The notes beneath the pieces were generated by a model. The model saw only the letters and a list, made by a program, of their open reading frames with translations. It had not been told where the DNA came from and did not search any database. Of a DNA stretch of 64,000 nucleotides, positions 7,776 to 17,404 are shown piece after piece. The stretch is from contig JAEZJV010000051.1 in assembly GCA_023415635.1 (NCBI GenBank), positions 124,001-188,000 of the forward strand, given 5' to 3'. Every line of letters starts with the position of its first letter. The first letter of the stretch is position 1. The position numbers and the translations under genes are program-made. This DNA is from Bacillota bacterium. Lineage in GTDB: Bacteria > Bacillota > Clostridia > Lachnospirales > Lachnospiraceae.

Positions 7776-10481
7776 CTATGAATTTTGTACTATATTATTC
7801 GACTTTTTATAGCCTCCGGTTAAAAGCTTTTGTGTCTCCACAATCAAAATCGGAGCCATTGCAAGGAACAGGGATATAGCCCACTGCCTGAAGGATAAAG
7901 GCACAACCTGAAAAATCTTTGCCAAGGAAGGAACCATAATTACGATCATCTGTAAAAAGGTACAGATTACAAATGAGTACACCAGCTTTCGATTACTGAA
8001 GAGACCAATAGAGGCTAGAGAATGCTCGCTTCTCATATTGAACGCATGGAACAGCTGGGAAAGGCTCAGGACTGCGAAGGACATGGTTCGGCCGACCCAG
8101 GGGATATAGGTATTGCGAATAATACTGCCCTGCAGGGAGCGTTGCATAGCCGGAGTGTCGTAGTAATGAAAGCCAATCAGGAATGCGATCAGTGCAAGCG
8201 AGCCTATCATGAAACCCTCCAAAACAATTCGGAGTGCCAGACCATTTGCAAACATTCCTTGTGATGGTGGGATGGGCTTTTTCTTCATGATATCCTTATC
8301 AACGGGTTCGACTCCAAGAGCAATTGCAGGCAGTGAATCCGTAATCAGGTTCACCCATAACAGCTGGACAGCAACGAGTGGTGTTGGAAGTCCCAACAGA
8401 ATAGAGGTAAATATGGTAAGTATTTCACCAATATTACTTGACAAAAGGAAGTGCACTGCTTTTTTGATATTATCATAGATACCCCGTCCTTCCCGGACAG
8501 CGGATACGATTGTAGCAAAATTATCATCAGTTAATATCATATCTGCAGCATTCTTCGCCACATCCGTTCCGGTGATTCCCATAGCACAACCGATATCCGC
8601 AGTTTTTAATGCAGGAGCGTCATTGACACCGTCCCCGGTCATGGCAACGACCTCTCCTCTGGCTTGGAACGCTTTCACAATGCGGACCTTATGTTCAGGG
8701 GAAACCCGGGCAAAAACGCTGTAACGGTAGATATTCTCTATGAGCCGGTCATCACTCATCTGGGTAAGAGCATCTCCTGTGACAGCTTCTTCCCCTTCCG
8801 CTAGAATACCGAGATCCTTAGCAATCGCTTTTGCAGTCAGGACATGATCTCCTGTAATCATTACGGGCTTGATGCCTGCCTCACGGCACATGGCTACAGC
8901 ACCCTTCACTTCTTCCCTTGGCGGATCGATCATACCGATCAGACCGATGAAGGTGAGCCCTTGTTCAAGCTTTTCTTCTCTGTTAAAGTTTTGCGGGAAA
9001 TTTCTGTAGGCAACAGCAATGACACGCAGAGCTTTTTCGGTCATGGAATTGTTCAGTTGATTCAGCTGTTTCCGATCCTTACCTGTAAGAGGATGCTGCT
9101 TACCATTCAGATAATAATGAGTACAACGAGGTAGCATAAAGTCAAAGGCACCCTTAGTGATGCCACGGTACCCCTGATCCTCGGAACAGTGAACGGTAGT
9201 CATCAGTTTACGGGAGGAATCAAAGGGTATTTCATAAACACGTGGATAATCCTCATCGAGCTTGTTTTTGTCTAAACCTGCATGATAGGCAGCCAGAACC
9301 AAAGCCTTTTCTGTCGGCTCACCGTCCAGAATGACGGTATCACGGTCTAAATTCAGAATAGTATCATTACATAGAGTCGCATGGGAAAGCAGGAAGGAGG
9401 CAAAGCTTGAATTTACTTTCTCACGTCCGGAGATGGAGTTTAATTCGGTTACGGTCATGATGTTCTGTGTCAGGGTACCGGTTTTGTCCGAGCATATCAC
9501 AGTGGCACTACCGAGAGTTTCTACCGCAGGCAGCTTACGGATGACAGCATTCTTTTTCGCCATTCTCTGAACACCGAGTGAGAGCATGATGGTAACGATA
9601 GCAGGCAATCCTTCAGGTATAGCTGCAACCGCAAGACTGACGGAGGTCATGAACATATCAAACACCGGAAGCTTTTTAAGAATACCCAGTAAAAAGATAA
9701 TTGCGCAGATGCTTAAGGCTGCAATTCCCAGTACCTTACCGGTCCTTGCCAGTCGCTTTTGCAAAGGTGTCATAGGTGTTTCGTCCTGCATGATCAGCTT
9801 TGCGATATGTCCAACCTGGGTATTCATCCCGGTGTCGGTCACGACTGCCATCCCTCTTCCATAGGTTATGGTACTGGTGGCAAGAACCATATTCAATCTG
9901 TCTCCGAGATTGGTTTCAGGTTTCAGTACCAGCTCCGCATTTTTGTCTACAGCGTTACTTTCGCCGGTCAGGGAAGCTTCTTCTGCTTTTAGGTTTACGG
10001 CAGTGATCAGACGAGCGTCAGCCGGAACAAAGCAGCCTGTTTCCAGTATCAGAATATCTCCGGGGACAAGCTCTGATGAATCAATCATACCGATTTTACC
10101 GTCCCTGACTACATGGGCAGTGGGTGCAGACATTTTCTTTAGGGCCTCCAATGCTTTTTCTGCCCGGGATTCCTGTAGCAGACCAAGGGTAGCATTGATC
10201 ATGATTATACATAATATAATAATGGGGTCCAGAAAATCGGGGTCACCATCCAGGTAAGACACGATAAAGGATATGACAGCAGCAAAGATCAAGATAATAA
10301 TCATGAAATCAGCGAACTGCCCCAGGAATCTTAACAGTATGTTTTTCTTTTTGGTAGCCTCCAAAATATTGATGCCATAGGTCTGCTGTCTTTGCATAAT
10401 GTCCTTGGAGGATAAACCCTGATTATGCGTTACTCCAAGCTGGTCCAGGGTCTCTTTGATGGATAAACTATGCCACTGCAT
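7776..10481 (-). CDS. P-type calcium-translocating ATPase
   Basis: A type-II P-type ATPase that exports Ca2+ (SERCA/PMR1-like) across the cell membrane. The start at ATG 10481 has GGGAG about 10 bases upstream; a GTG at 10493 overlaps that site and is less likely. The product is about 901 residues. The N-terminal cation-ATPase segment (WHSLSIKETLDQLG) is followed by two membrane helices, the actuator TGES motif, PEGLPAIVTIML of helix 4, and ICSDKTGTLTQN with the phosphorylated Asp near 330. KGAFDFML lies in the nucleotide domain, TGD and GDGVNDAPALK form the hinge, and NLITDSLPAIALG is in helix 6. Single promoter-distal context gives no partner. Ca2+ rather than another cation rests on family resemblance. 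Confidence 0.93.
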   Translation of the reverse strand: MQWHSLSIKETLDQLGVTHNQGLSSKDIMQRQQTYGINILEATKKKNILLRFLGQFADFMIIILIFAAVISFIVSYLDGDPDFLDPIIILCIIMINATLGLLQESRAEKALEALKKMSAPTAHVVRDGKIGMIDSSELVPGDILILETGCFVPADARLITAVNLKAEEASLTGESNAVDKNAELVLKPETNLGDRLNMVLATSTITYGRGMAVVTDTGMNTQVGHIAKLIMQDETPMTPLQKRLARTGKVLGIAALSICAIIFLLGILKKLPVFDMFMTSVSLAVAAIPEGLPAIVTIMLSLGVQRMAKKNAVIRKLPAVETLGSATVICSDKTGTLTQNIMTVTELNSISGREKVNSSFASFLLSHATLCNDTILNLDRDTVILDGEPTEKALVLAAYHAGLDKNKLDEDYPRVYEIPFDSSRKLMTTVHCSEDQGYRGITKGAFDFMLPRCTHYYLNGKQHPLTGKDRKQLNQLNNSMTEKALRVIAVAYRNFPQNFNREEKLEQGLTFIGLIGMIDPPREEVKGAVAMCREAGIKPVMITGDHVLTAKAIAKDLGILAEGEEAVTGDALTQMSDDRLIENIYRYSVFARVSPEHKVRIVKAFQARGEVVAMTGDGVNDAPALKTADIGCAMGITGTDVAKNAADMILTDDNFATIVSAVREGRGIYDNIKKAVHFLLSSNIGEILTIFTSILLGLPTPLVAVQLLWVNLITDSLPAIALGVEPVDKDIMKKKPIPPSQGMFANGLALRIVLEGFMIGSLALIAFLIGFHYYDTPAMQRSLQGSIIRNTYIPWVGRTMSFAVLSLSQLFHAFNMRSEHSLASIGLFSNRKLVYSFVICTFLQMIVIMVPSLAKIFQVVPLSFRQWAISLFLAMAPILIVETQKLLTGGYKKSNNIVQNS

Positions 10482-10595
10482 CGTGGTATTCACTCCCGGT
10501 AAGCTAATCTTCCTTTAATTATATGAAACATGCTTTAGAATATGATACACGAACGAAGGTTTGGAAATATGATATCATCAGGATGGAATATGCTA

Positions 10596-10623
10596 TTTAC
10601 TTTTCAATTATTTTGTGTATAAT
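10596..10623 (+). promoter_or_regulatory. Promoter for the MATE exporter gene
   Basis: TTTACT at 10596-10601 and TATAAT at 10618-10623 are 16 bp apart. They lie 215 bp upstream of the coding start, leaving a long leader that contains a hairpin at 10714-10746. Confidence 0.55.
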
Positions 10624-10713
10624 ACAATAATAGCAAAAAAATACCATATACAAGAGTTAAATAAATCAGCTAAAAGTATAAATGACTGGATCATCAGGAT
10701 AGCGAACAATGGA

Positions 10714-10746
10714 AAATCCTCGGAAGGTATACTTTCCAGAGGATTT
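10714..10746 (+). terminator. Leader hairpin, possible attenuator before the MATE gene
   Basis: AAATCCTC (10714-10721) pairs with 10739-10746 and an inner GGAA/TTCC extends the stem. The run TTTCTTA follows. It sits inside the leader of the exporter gene, between the promoter and the start codon, so transcription attenuation is possible. Confidence 0.45.
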
Positions 10747-10838
10747 CTTAAACAAGTTGTATATGATAACGCTGGTGACTTGATATCTTGCGGCTAATCA
10801 TTGTACCACACAACGATAAATTAGCAGAGGAGAAGAAA

Positions 10839-12194
10839 ATGGGAAAGACGGTCATCAGGGACATGACGAATGGCTCTTGCGCAAAATTAATCATAAAGTT
10901 TTCTATTCCTATGCTAATAGGAAATCTATTTCAACAAATGTATAATATCATCGATTCTGTCATAGTAGGAAGGTTTGTTGACAGTAATGCTCTGGCAGCG
11001 GTCGGTGCTACCGGGGCACTTGTATTTATGATAATCGGAATATGCTTAGGTTTATCGGCAGGTATCTCTATCGTTATCTCTCAGTATTTTGGAGCCGGTG
11101 ATTATGATAAAGTTAAAAAGGGTTTTGTGACAGCTATCTATATTATCGTCGGAGCTGCAGTTCTCTTAGGAATAATCGGATTTTGCTCTACCAGATTTCT
11201 TCTTGAGCTTTTAAATACCCCTGAAACAATCATAGACCAGTCAGAAATTTTCATGAAGATTACCTTCGCAGGTGTACTCGGTACAGCCTGTTATAATGGT
11301 ATTGCAGCGGTATTAAGAGCATTGGGAGATTCGGTAACACCTTTAAAATTTCTTATTTTGGCATGCATCATCAATGTACTGCTGGACTTACTTTTTGTGA
11401 CTGTATTTCACTGGAATGTACCGGGGGTAGCATTTGCTACTGTAATTTCCCAAATAATATCAGCAATCGGCTGCATTACCTATGCGCTGATGAAGGTAAA
11501 GCTTTTAAGAATTCCACTGAAGGAATGGAAGCCCGATTGGGATATCTTTGTGAAATGCATCCGCTTGGGTATACCTGTGGCGCTGCAGAATTTTCTGATC
11601 TCTTTTTCGCTGATAGCCCTGCAGATAGTCATAAATAATTACAATGAGGTAGTAATCGCAGCCAATACAGTCGTAAGCAGAATAGAACAGCTTGTCCTGC
11701 AGCCCGGTATGAGTGTTGGTGCAGCCCTATCGGCATTCGCCGGTCAGAATATAGGTGCCGGAAGAATCGACCGCGCCAAAGCAGGGCTAAAAGCCGCAGC
11801 TGTGATTATGCTTGTCTTTAGCCTGATTATGCTGCCTGTGATGTATTTCGGCGGTGAATATATCATGCTGCTATTTACAAAAAAAGAATTTTACGAGGTA
11901 GTTACTACCGGTGTCCGGGCGATCCATATTACCTGCTTCTTCTATAGTGCGGTTGGCATGATATTTGTTACAAGAAACTTCTTGAGTGGAGTAGGGGATA
12001 TTAATGTCCCGATGATTATGGGTTTTACAGAGGTGGTCTGTAGAATAACCTTTGTAATTCTACTCACTTCATGGATCGGGTTTACCGGAATTTGGTGGGC
12101 AACAGGCCTGAACTGGTTTTTGACCGCCCTGGTAGGTATCTTTCGTGTATTATCGGGAAAATGGGAGAGCAAATCAATTATTAGCCGTTCATGA
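10839..12194 (+). CDS. MATE-family multidrug/cation exporter
   Basis: A 451-residue integral membrane antiporter of the MATE family, which expels organic cations or drugs in exchange for Na+ or H+. The start at 10839 is chosen because GAGGAG precedes it and the product then opens MGKTVIRDMTNG, the usual short N-terminus before helix 1. About twelve hydrophobic helices are visible in two six-helix halves. Family landmarks are FSIPMLIGNLFQQMYNIIDSV in helix 1, NALAAVGATG after it, and the matching QPGMSVGAALSAFAGQNIGAG in the second half. The 3' end overlaps the end of the convergent dedA-type gene by 14 bp and no terminator separates them. The substrate cannot be read from sequence. Confidence 0.93.
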   Translation: MGKTVIRDMTNGSCAKLIIKFSIPMLIGNLFQQMYNIIDSVIVGRFVDSNALAAVGATGALVFMIIGICLGLSAGISIVISQYFGAGDYDKVKKGFVTAIYIIVGAAVLLGIIGFCSTRFLLELLNTPETIIDQSEIFMKITFAGVLGTACYNGIAAVLRALGDSVTPLKFLILACIINVLLDLLFVTVFHWNVPGVAFATVISQIISAIGCITYALMKVKLLRIPLKEWKPDWDIFVKCIRLGIPVALQNFLISFSLIALQIVINNYNEVVIAANTVVSRIEQLVLQPGMSVGAALSAFAGQNIGAGRIDRAKAGLKAAAVIMLVFSLIMLPVMYFGGEYIMLLFTKKEFYEVVTTGVRAIHITCFFYSAVGMIFVTRNFLSGVGDINVPMIMGFTEVVCRITFVILLTSWIGFTGIWWATGLNWFLTALVGIFRVLSGKWESKSIISRS

Positions 12195-12798
12195 TATATG
12201 CTTTCCGCTTTTTTATACGATGATAAATTGAATTTCCAAGTAGGATTGCAAAAAAGATGATTAGTACGGGTCGTAGATTATGTTTATACTGTGTATAACA
12301 GCCGGCAACTTTGTCATAATTGGATTGCAGAGTATAACCTAACCCGATTAAAAGGGTATTCCAGACGGTGATACCAAGAGCGGAGGCTGTGAAATAGGTG
12401 ACAGGGTTAAGCCTGGCGGCTCCCGCAACAAGAGCAATGTATGTTCTGAGTAAAGGGATGACCCGGCCGATGCAGACGGCATAGGCGCCGTTGTCATTGA
12501 ATTTGGCTGTGGCAGCCGAGATCCCTTTTCCTGCCTTAGGGAATCTATGGATGATTGCAGACAGGATCGTTCCGCCACCGAACCAACCGACAGTATAACA
12601 GAGCCCGGTGCCGATTAAACCTGCCAGGATGCTCACCAAAAGAATGACAAGAAAATTGATTTTCTGCATAGCGGCAATTGCTCCGGAAAAGGGCAATACA
12701 ATCTCACTGGAGACGGGGAAGCAGGCATACTCAAGAAGAATTATTATAAATATGGCTACAAGTCCGTAATCATTGATAAAGTTCGAAAAGAGGTTCAT
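12181..12798 (-). CDS. DedA-family membrane protein
   Basis: A 205-residue DedA/VTT-domain protein. This family is now linked to lipid carrier recycling (undecaprenyl phosphate or phospholipid flipping) in the cell membrane. I start at ATG 12798, with GGAG six bases upstream, rather than the longer frame. Features are the entry motif LEYACFPVSSEIVLPFSG, the glycine-rich re-entrant loop, and CIGRVIPLLRTYIALVAGAA with the conserved arginines, then a final helix and a basic tail. It overlaps the convergent MATE gene by 14 bp. The actual lipid substrate is not known. Confidence 0.9.
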   Translation of the reverse strand: MNLFSNFINDYGLVAIFIIILLEYACFPVSSEIVLPFSGAIAAMQKINFLVILLVSILAGLIGTGLCYTVGWFGGGTILSAIIHRFPKAGKGISAATAKFNDNGAYAVCIGRVIPLLRTYIALVAGAARLNPVTYFTASALGITVWNTLLIGLGYTLQSNYDKVAGCYTQYKHNLRPVLIIFFAILLGNSIYHRIKKRKAYIMNG

Positions 12799-12951
12799 GG
12801 AAACTCCTATACTTCGGCTTTGAAACATATATATGCAAGAGATAGAAAAGAATTGATATAAAACTTCCATCTATCCGAAAATGAACAATTATGTTAGAAT
12901 TGTAATAAATATAAAGCGTTACGATTGCATAATCTGGGAGGGAGCATAAGT

Positions 12952-13554
12952 ATGAAATTGGTAACACGGTTTTCCAGAAAGGATCTTTGGAGTATACCGA
13001 ATATTTTATGTTATATAAGATTTTTATTAATTCCGGTCTTTATAATAACCTATATCAGGGCGAATGACTCGAAGGGATATATTCAGGCAGCTACCGTTGT
13101 ATTCTTTTCAGGACTTACAGACTTTTTGGATGGCTTTATAGCACGAAAATTTGATATGGTGACTGAGCTAGGCAAATTAATAGATCCTTTGGCTGATAAA
13201 CTGACTCAGGCATCCTTGATTTTTGTTCTGGTTGTAAAGATTAAATGGATGTTCCTGTTGCTGATCTTATTCGTCATCATGCAGCTCTTTATGCTGGTAG
13301 CAGGACTTGTTATGCTAAAGAAGGGGACGAAGCTAAATGGGGCCAAGTGGTTCGGTAAGGTATCTACCACTGTGTTTTATGCGACTATGCTGGGGCTGGT
13401 GGCAGTTCCGACCTTAAGCCTTAATATGACCAATGGGCTTTTGCTGGTATGCGGAGCGTTTCTTCTGCTATCCTTCCTGATGTATATTAATGAATATGTG
13501 CGTATGTATCGTAGCCTTAAGGTAAAACAACAAAAAAAAAGATATCATAATTAA
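12952..13554 (+). CDS. CDP-alcohol phosphatidyltransferase (PgsA-like)
   Basis: A membrane enzyme that swaps an alcohol phosphate for CMP on CDP-diacylglycerol, most likely making phosphatidylglycerol phosphate. The start at 12952 follows a GGGAGGGAG site and gives a 200-residue protein. The diagnostic motif reads DFLDGFIARKFDMVTELGKL followed by IDPLADK, matching D-x2-DG-x2-AR-x8-G-x3-D-x3-D with all catalytic acids present. Five to six membrane helices follow and the C-terminus is strongly basic. Phosphatidylglycerol phosphate, cardiolipin and inositol enzymes share this motif, so the exact alcohol is unproven. It has its own terminator at 13605-13660, which is also a copy of the dispersed palindrome. 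Confidence 0.88.
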   Translation: MKLVTRFSRKDLWSIPNILCYIRFLLIPVFIITYIRANDSKGYIQAATVVFFSGLTDFLDGFIARKFDMVTELGKLIDPLADKLTQASLIFVLVVKIKWMFLLLILFVIMQLFMLVAGLVMLKKGTKLNGAKWFGKVSTTVFYATMLGLVAVPTLSLNMTNGLLLVCGAFLLLSFLMYINEYVRMYRSLKVKQQKKRYHN

Positions 13555-13604
13555 GAAGTTATTGCTAAACCAGAGAGCAATTAAAACTGAGATACCCATA
13601 ACGT

Positions 13605-13660
13605 AAAAGAAGGGCGTGTTTCAAGCTAACTAAAAAGTTAGATTTGAACACGCCTTTCTT
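13605..13660. repeat. Dispersed palindromic repeat, copy 1 (terminator-like)
   Basis: A near-palindrome whose arms read GGGCGTGTTTCAA..CTAAC and GTTAG..TTGAACACGCC, with loop AAAAA. It is flanked by an A-rich side and a T-rich side, so it can terminate transcription in both directions between pgsA and the convergent lacI-type gene. It is the divergent member of a family with copies at 31731-31790 and 54325-54380. Confidence 0.75.
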
Positions 13661-13726
13661 ATATCTTAAAGAATACGAGACCGTACTCGGTTCATTCCAT
13701 AGAGTCCTGGATACAGCCCTATATCC

Positions 13727-14728
13727 TTAAATCGTTTTCTTACATAGGCCGGTGCTTTCTCTTTGAATGAACTTAGCCCGCAGTAGCAGCTTGCTGATGG
13801 CTACATTATGGATTAACCCGTCTAGAAGCAGGAAAGCACTCTTACCTAGGTCCGTTCGGTCCTGTCGTACTGTAGTCAGTGAAGGATTGAGGGAGCTGGC
13901 AATCGGAAGATCGTCAAAGCCTATGACACTGATATCCTCCGGTACCATCAGCCCATGCTTATGTAGCTCTGCGATTACTCCGGAAGCGATCAGATCACTG
14001 GCACACATAATTGCAGTTGCTCCGTTTCGTAAAAATCCGGGGACATGATCCTTGGCGCAATCCGGTACATAATAGCCATATTCTATCAGATTCCCATCCA
14101 CCTTCAGGCCGTGCTTCGCCATACTATTTACAAAGGACTGATGTCTCTGTTCTGATACCAGGGAGTTTTTAGAGCCATTCAGAAAGGCGATTCTTGTATG
14201 TCCCTGATTTTTCAGATGATTGACTGCAAGATCAATTCCCTCGTAATTATCTGTTCCGACATATCCCACGTGGCTGTTGTGTTCGATATAATTATCCAGC
14301 AGAACGGTAGGAACAGTTGTCTTATTCAGCTGCCGTACCCAGTCATCATGCAGGGTAAAACCAAGAAGGAAGGCACCGCTATATCCGTTTTTCAGCATAT
14401 AGGTATCGAATTTTTCCTGAGTCTGTAGATTTAGATTAGTTGGAACGACTGTGACATCCCAGTGTCTTCTTGCGGCAGCTAGTTTAAAACCTATTACGAT
14501 CTCATAGCCAAACTGTTCTATGTTTTCATAATCCATATTTTCAATAAAAATACATACTTTACGTGTTTCGGTTGCTCTCATTTTTTTTGAAGCATAACCC
14601 ATCTTCACTGCGGTATCTAAAACCAGCTGTCTCATCTCTGCACTGATATCGCTGGCGCCATTCAAGCCCTTTGACACAGTGCTGACAGCAATTCCCAGAT
14701 TGTTTGCTATATCTTTTATTGTTGCCAT
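13727..14728 (-). CDS. LacI-family transcriptional regulator
   Basis: A 333-residue sugar-responsive DNA-binding regulator. The N-terminus ATIKDIANNLGIAVSTVSKGLNG is a canonical LacI helix-turn-helix and hinge start. Residues about 60-330 form the periplasmic-binding-protein-like effector domain, with GYVGTDNYEGIDLAVNHL and ISVIGFDDLPIASSLNPSLTTVRQ as landmarks. GGGAGG lies seven bases before the ATG. The gene is divergent from glycogen phosphorylase with 231 bp between the starts, so control of glgP is a reasonable guess. The effector is unknown; a sugar or sugar phosphate is likely for the family. Confidence 0.92.
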   Translation of the reverse strand: MATIKDIANNLGIAVSTVSKGLNGASDISAEMRQLVLDTAVKMGYASKKMRATETRKVCIFIENMDYENIEQFGYEIVIGFKLAAARRHWDVTVVPTNLNLQTQEKFDTYMLKNGYSGAFLLGFTLHDDWVRQLNKTTVPTVLLDNYIEHNSHVGYVGTDNYEGIDLAVNHLKNQGHTRIAFLNGSKNSLVSEQRHQSFVNSMAKHGLKVDGNLIEYGYYVPDCAKDHVPGFLRNGATAIMCASDLIASGVIAELHKHGLMVPEDISVIGFDDLPIASSLNPSLTTVRQDRTDLGKSAFLLLDGLIHNVAISKLLLRAKFIQRESTGLCKKTI

Positions 14729-14827
14729 GGATTATCCTCCCTTACTTCATGCATATAATAGTAATATTATAGGATTAATCTGAAAATCTGTCAAACACCC
14801 AATGACTGAGGTGGAAAAGGAAATCTA

Positions 14828-14856
14828 TTGACATAATTGATCAGAAATGCTATTCT
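14828..14856 (+). promoter_or_regulatory. Promoter for glycogen phosphorylase
   Basis: TTGACA at 14828-14833 and TATTCT at 14851-14856 are 17 bp apart. Downstream, CGAAAAT occurs twice within 20 bp (about 14871-14887), close to the expected transcription start, which may be a regulator site. Confidence 0.6.
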
Positions 14857-14959
14857 ATCAATATGCATTTCGAAAATTACCGAAAATATTTTTCCGTGAA
14901 GATTTTGTTGCCTATAAATTGACAGCACTGCTTCTATGTGCCACTGATAGGAGGAAACA

Positions 14960-17296
14960 ATGAAAAGTAATTTTAAGTCTAATGTTACAACGATACTTGA
15001 ACTTGATTATGGCAAGACGATGAAGGATGCGACTACCGTCGAGCTGTATCATGCAGTATCGAAAGCAGCTATGAGGAGTCTATCGAAGGATTGGAGTCTG
15101 GAGGCAAATCAGAAAAAGGTATGTTACCTCTCTGCAGAGTTTTTGATAGGACGTCTGGTTTATAACAATCTATATAATATGGGCCTATTCAGTCAGTTTG
15201 CTGAACTGATGAGCGAGAACAATCTGGATATCCGCATGTTTGAGGATATTGAAGATGCAGCACTGGGGAATGGTGGTCTTGGACGTCTGGCAGCCTGCTT
15301 TTTAGATTCAGGTGCTACCCTGGGATTAACCTTAAACGGTTACGGAATCCGATATAAATATGGTTTGTTCAAGCAATATTTTGAAAACGGTTTTCAGAAG
15401 GAGGTGCCGGATGATTGGCAACGCTTTGGTGATCCCTGGTCCCTCCGCAAGGAGGAAGAGCGAGTTAGGATTGATTTTAAGAACCAATCCGTCTATGCTG
15501 TACCTTATGATACCCCGGTCATCGGTTTCGGAGGCAGAAAAGTGAATACACTCCGCTTATGGCAGGCAGAACCCCTGGAGAACTTTAATTTCGATCTGTT
15601 TAATAAGCAGAAGTATGATAGAGCAAATCGAAACAGAAATGAGGCTGAAGCCATCTCCAGTCTTCTTTATCCCAATGATAGTACGGATGAAGGAAAAAAG
15701 CTTCGCCTGAAGCAGGAATATTTCTTCTCCTCAGCGACACTTCAGGATATCGTCGGTAAATACAAGAAGAAATACGGTAATGATTTCAGTCATTTTTCAT
15801 CGGAATATGCAATTCAGCTAAACGATACCCATCCGGTTGTGGCAATCCCGGAATTTATCCGTCTGATGATGGAGAAGGAGAGGATGAGTTTTAGCAAAGC
15901 ACTCAGAATTGCGAAGGAAACCTTTGCTTATACGAATCATACAGTCATGAGTGAAGCCTTGGAGAAGTGGAATGCTACTTTATTTAAGGCTGTTATACCT
16001 AAGGTGTATAAGTATATTATTCTGATACAGAAAGCTATGCTGAAGGAATTGGTTTCCTATGGCAAAGAAACACCGGAGGCTCAAAGACCTTATCTGATTG
16101 TTGACAACGACACCATTCATATGGCACGCCTCGCTATTTATGCAAGCCATTCCACCAATGGGGTAGCTAAGCTTCATACAGAAATTCTTAAGGATAACGC
16201 TCTGAAGGAGTGGTATGAGCTGTATCCCGAGCGCTTTAATAATAAGACGAACGGTATCACCCAGCGTAGATGGCTTGCTTTGGCAAATATGGAGTTGGCT
16301 GGCTTCATTACGGATAAAATCGGCAGTGCGTGGATTACAGACTTAAGTAAATTGAAGGAACTGGAGAAATATGTTGGAAACAACGCAGTTATCAAGGAAT
16401 TCGGAGATATCAAACGCATTAAGAAAAGGCAGCTTGCAGAATATATTTATAAACAGGAAGGGATTGTGATTAATCCGGATTTTATCTTTGATATTCAGGT
16501 GAAACGTCTGCATGAATACAAACGCCAGCTGTTAAATGCTTTTTCCATCCTGGATATATATTTTGGCCTTAAGGATGGAAGAATTACCGATTTTAATCCA
16601 ACCTGCTTTATCTTCGGAGCTAAAGCTGCACCGGGATATTATAGGGCCAAGGGCATTATAAAATTCATCAATGAGATAGCAAAGCTCATCGAGCGTGACG
16701 AGGCCGTTAAGGATAAACTTCAGGTAGTATTCGTATCGAATTACAATGTATCCTATGCAGAAAAGCTCACACCGGCAGCTGATGTTTCTGAGCAGATTTC
16801 AACTGCAGGGACAGAAGCTTCCGGTACCGGGAACATGAAGTTTATGCTAAACGGAGCAGTTACTTTGGGAACCTATGACGGTGCCAATGTAGAGATTGTC
16901 GAGCAGGCCGGTGAAGAGAATAATTACATCTTCGGAGCCAGAGTCGAGGATCTTGAAAAAGTAAAGGACTCCTATAATTCCAAGGACTATTATGAACAGA
17001 ATCCAAGAATTAAGAGGGTTATGGATACATTGGTGGATGGAACCTTCAGTGATGACGGAACAGGTATGTTCACTGAGCTGTATAACTCCATTCTTTATGG
17101 AGCACATTGGCATAAACCGGATCATTATTACCTGCTGCTGGATTTTCTTCCTTACTGCGAGGAGAAGCTTAAAGTGAACCACGAGTATTCGGATACCTAT
17201 GCTTTCCGCCGTAAATGCTTTATGAATACTGCAAATGCAGGTCATTTCTCCAGTGATCGGACCATTTTGAACTATGCAGATGAAATCTGGAGATAA
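14960..17296 (+). CDS. glgP: Glycogen/alpha-glucan phosphorylase
   Basis: This pyridoxal-phosphate enzyme releases glucose-1-phosphate from glycogen or maltodextrin. AGGAGG precedes the ATG at 14960. The 778-residue product is slightly shorter than the 800-840 usual for the family but complete. ALGNGGLGRLAACFLDS at about 97 is the conserved active-site loop, QLNDTHPVVAIPE lies near 290, DIQVKRLHEYKRQ near 510, and EASGTGNMKFMLNG near 620-633 contains the Lys that binds PLP. No glgA, glgB or glgC is nearby, so the gene is a stand-alone unit with a divergent LacI-type regulator and its own terminator. Substrate chain length cannot be told from sequence. Confidence 0.97.
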   Translation: MKSNFKSNVTTILELDYGKTMKDATTVELYHAVSKAAMRSLSKDWSLEANQKKVCYLSAEFLIGRLVYNNLYNMGLFSQFAELMSENNLDIRMFEDIEDAALGNGGLGRLAACFLDSGATLGLTLNGYGIRYKYGLFKQYFENGFQKEVPDDWQRFGDPWSLRKEEERVRIDFKNQSVYAVPYDTPVIGFGGRKVNTLRLWQAEPLENFNFDLFNKQKYDRANRNRNEAEAISSLLYPNDSTDEGKKLRLKQEYFFSSATLQDIVGKYKKKYGNDFSHFSSEYAIQLNDTHPVVAIPEFIRLMMEKERMSFSKALRIAKETFAYTNHTVMSEALEKWNATLFKAVIPKVYKYIILIQKAMLKELVSYGKETPEAQRPYLIVDNDTIHMARLAIYASHSTNGVAKLHTEILKDNALKEWYELYPERFNNKTNGITQRRWLALANMELAGFITDKIGSAWITDLSKLKELEKYVGNNAVIKEFGDIKRIKKRQLAEYIYKQEGIVINPDFIFDIQVKRLHEYKRQLLNAFSILDIYFGLKDGRITDFNPTCFIFGAKAAPGYYRAKGIIKFINEIAKLIERDEAVKDKLQVVFVSNYNVSYAEKLTPAADVSEQISTAGTEASGTGNMKFMLNGAVTLGTYDGANVEIVEQAGEENNYIFGARVEDLEKVKDSYNSKDYYEQNPRIKRVMDTLVDGTFSDDGTGMFTELYNSILYGAHWHKPDHYYLLLDFLPYCEEKLKVNHEYSDTYAFRRKCFMNTANAGHFSSDRTILNYADEIWR

Positions 17297-17330
17297 TATA
17301 GTAGAGGTGCTGGTAGGAATATCAATAGTA

Positions 17331-17378
17331 AAGCCGATTGCAGTACCCGGGATTTCCCGGGTGCCCGCAACCGGCTTT
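17331..17378 (+). terminator. Terminator after glgP
   Basis: AAGCCGATTGC pairs with GCAACCGGCTT, and the inner CCCGGG/CCCGGG stem closes on ATTT. TTCTTCTT follows. The convergent gene pair at 17405 ends just beyond it, so it probably serves both sides. Confidence 0.75.
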
Positions 17379-17404
17379 CTTCTTCAGAGTGAGATCCTTC
17401 TTTA

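Noticed and set aside
10615..10797. A 60-codon frame in the leader of the MATE gene
   Set aside because: No ribosome site; it runs through the hairpin at 10714-10746 and overlaps the expected transcript leader.
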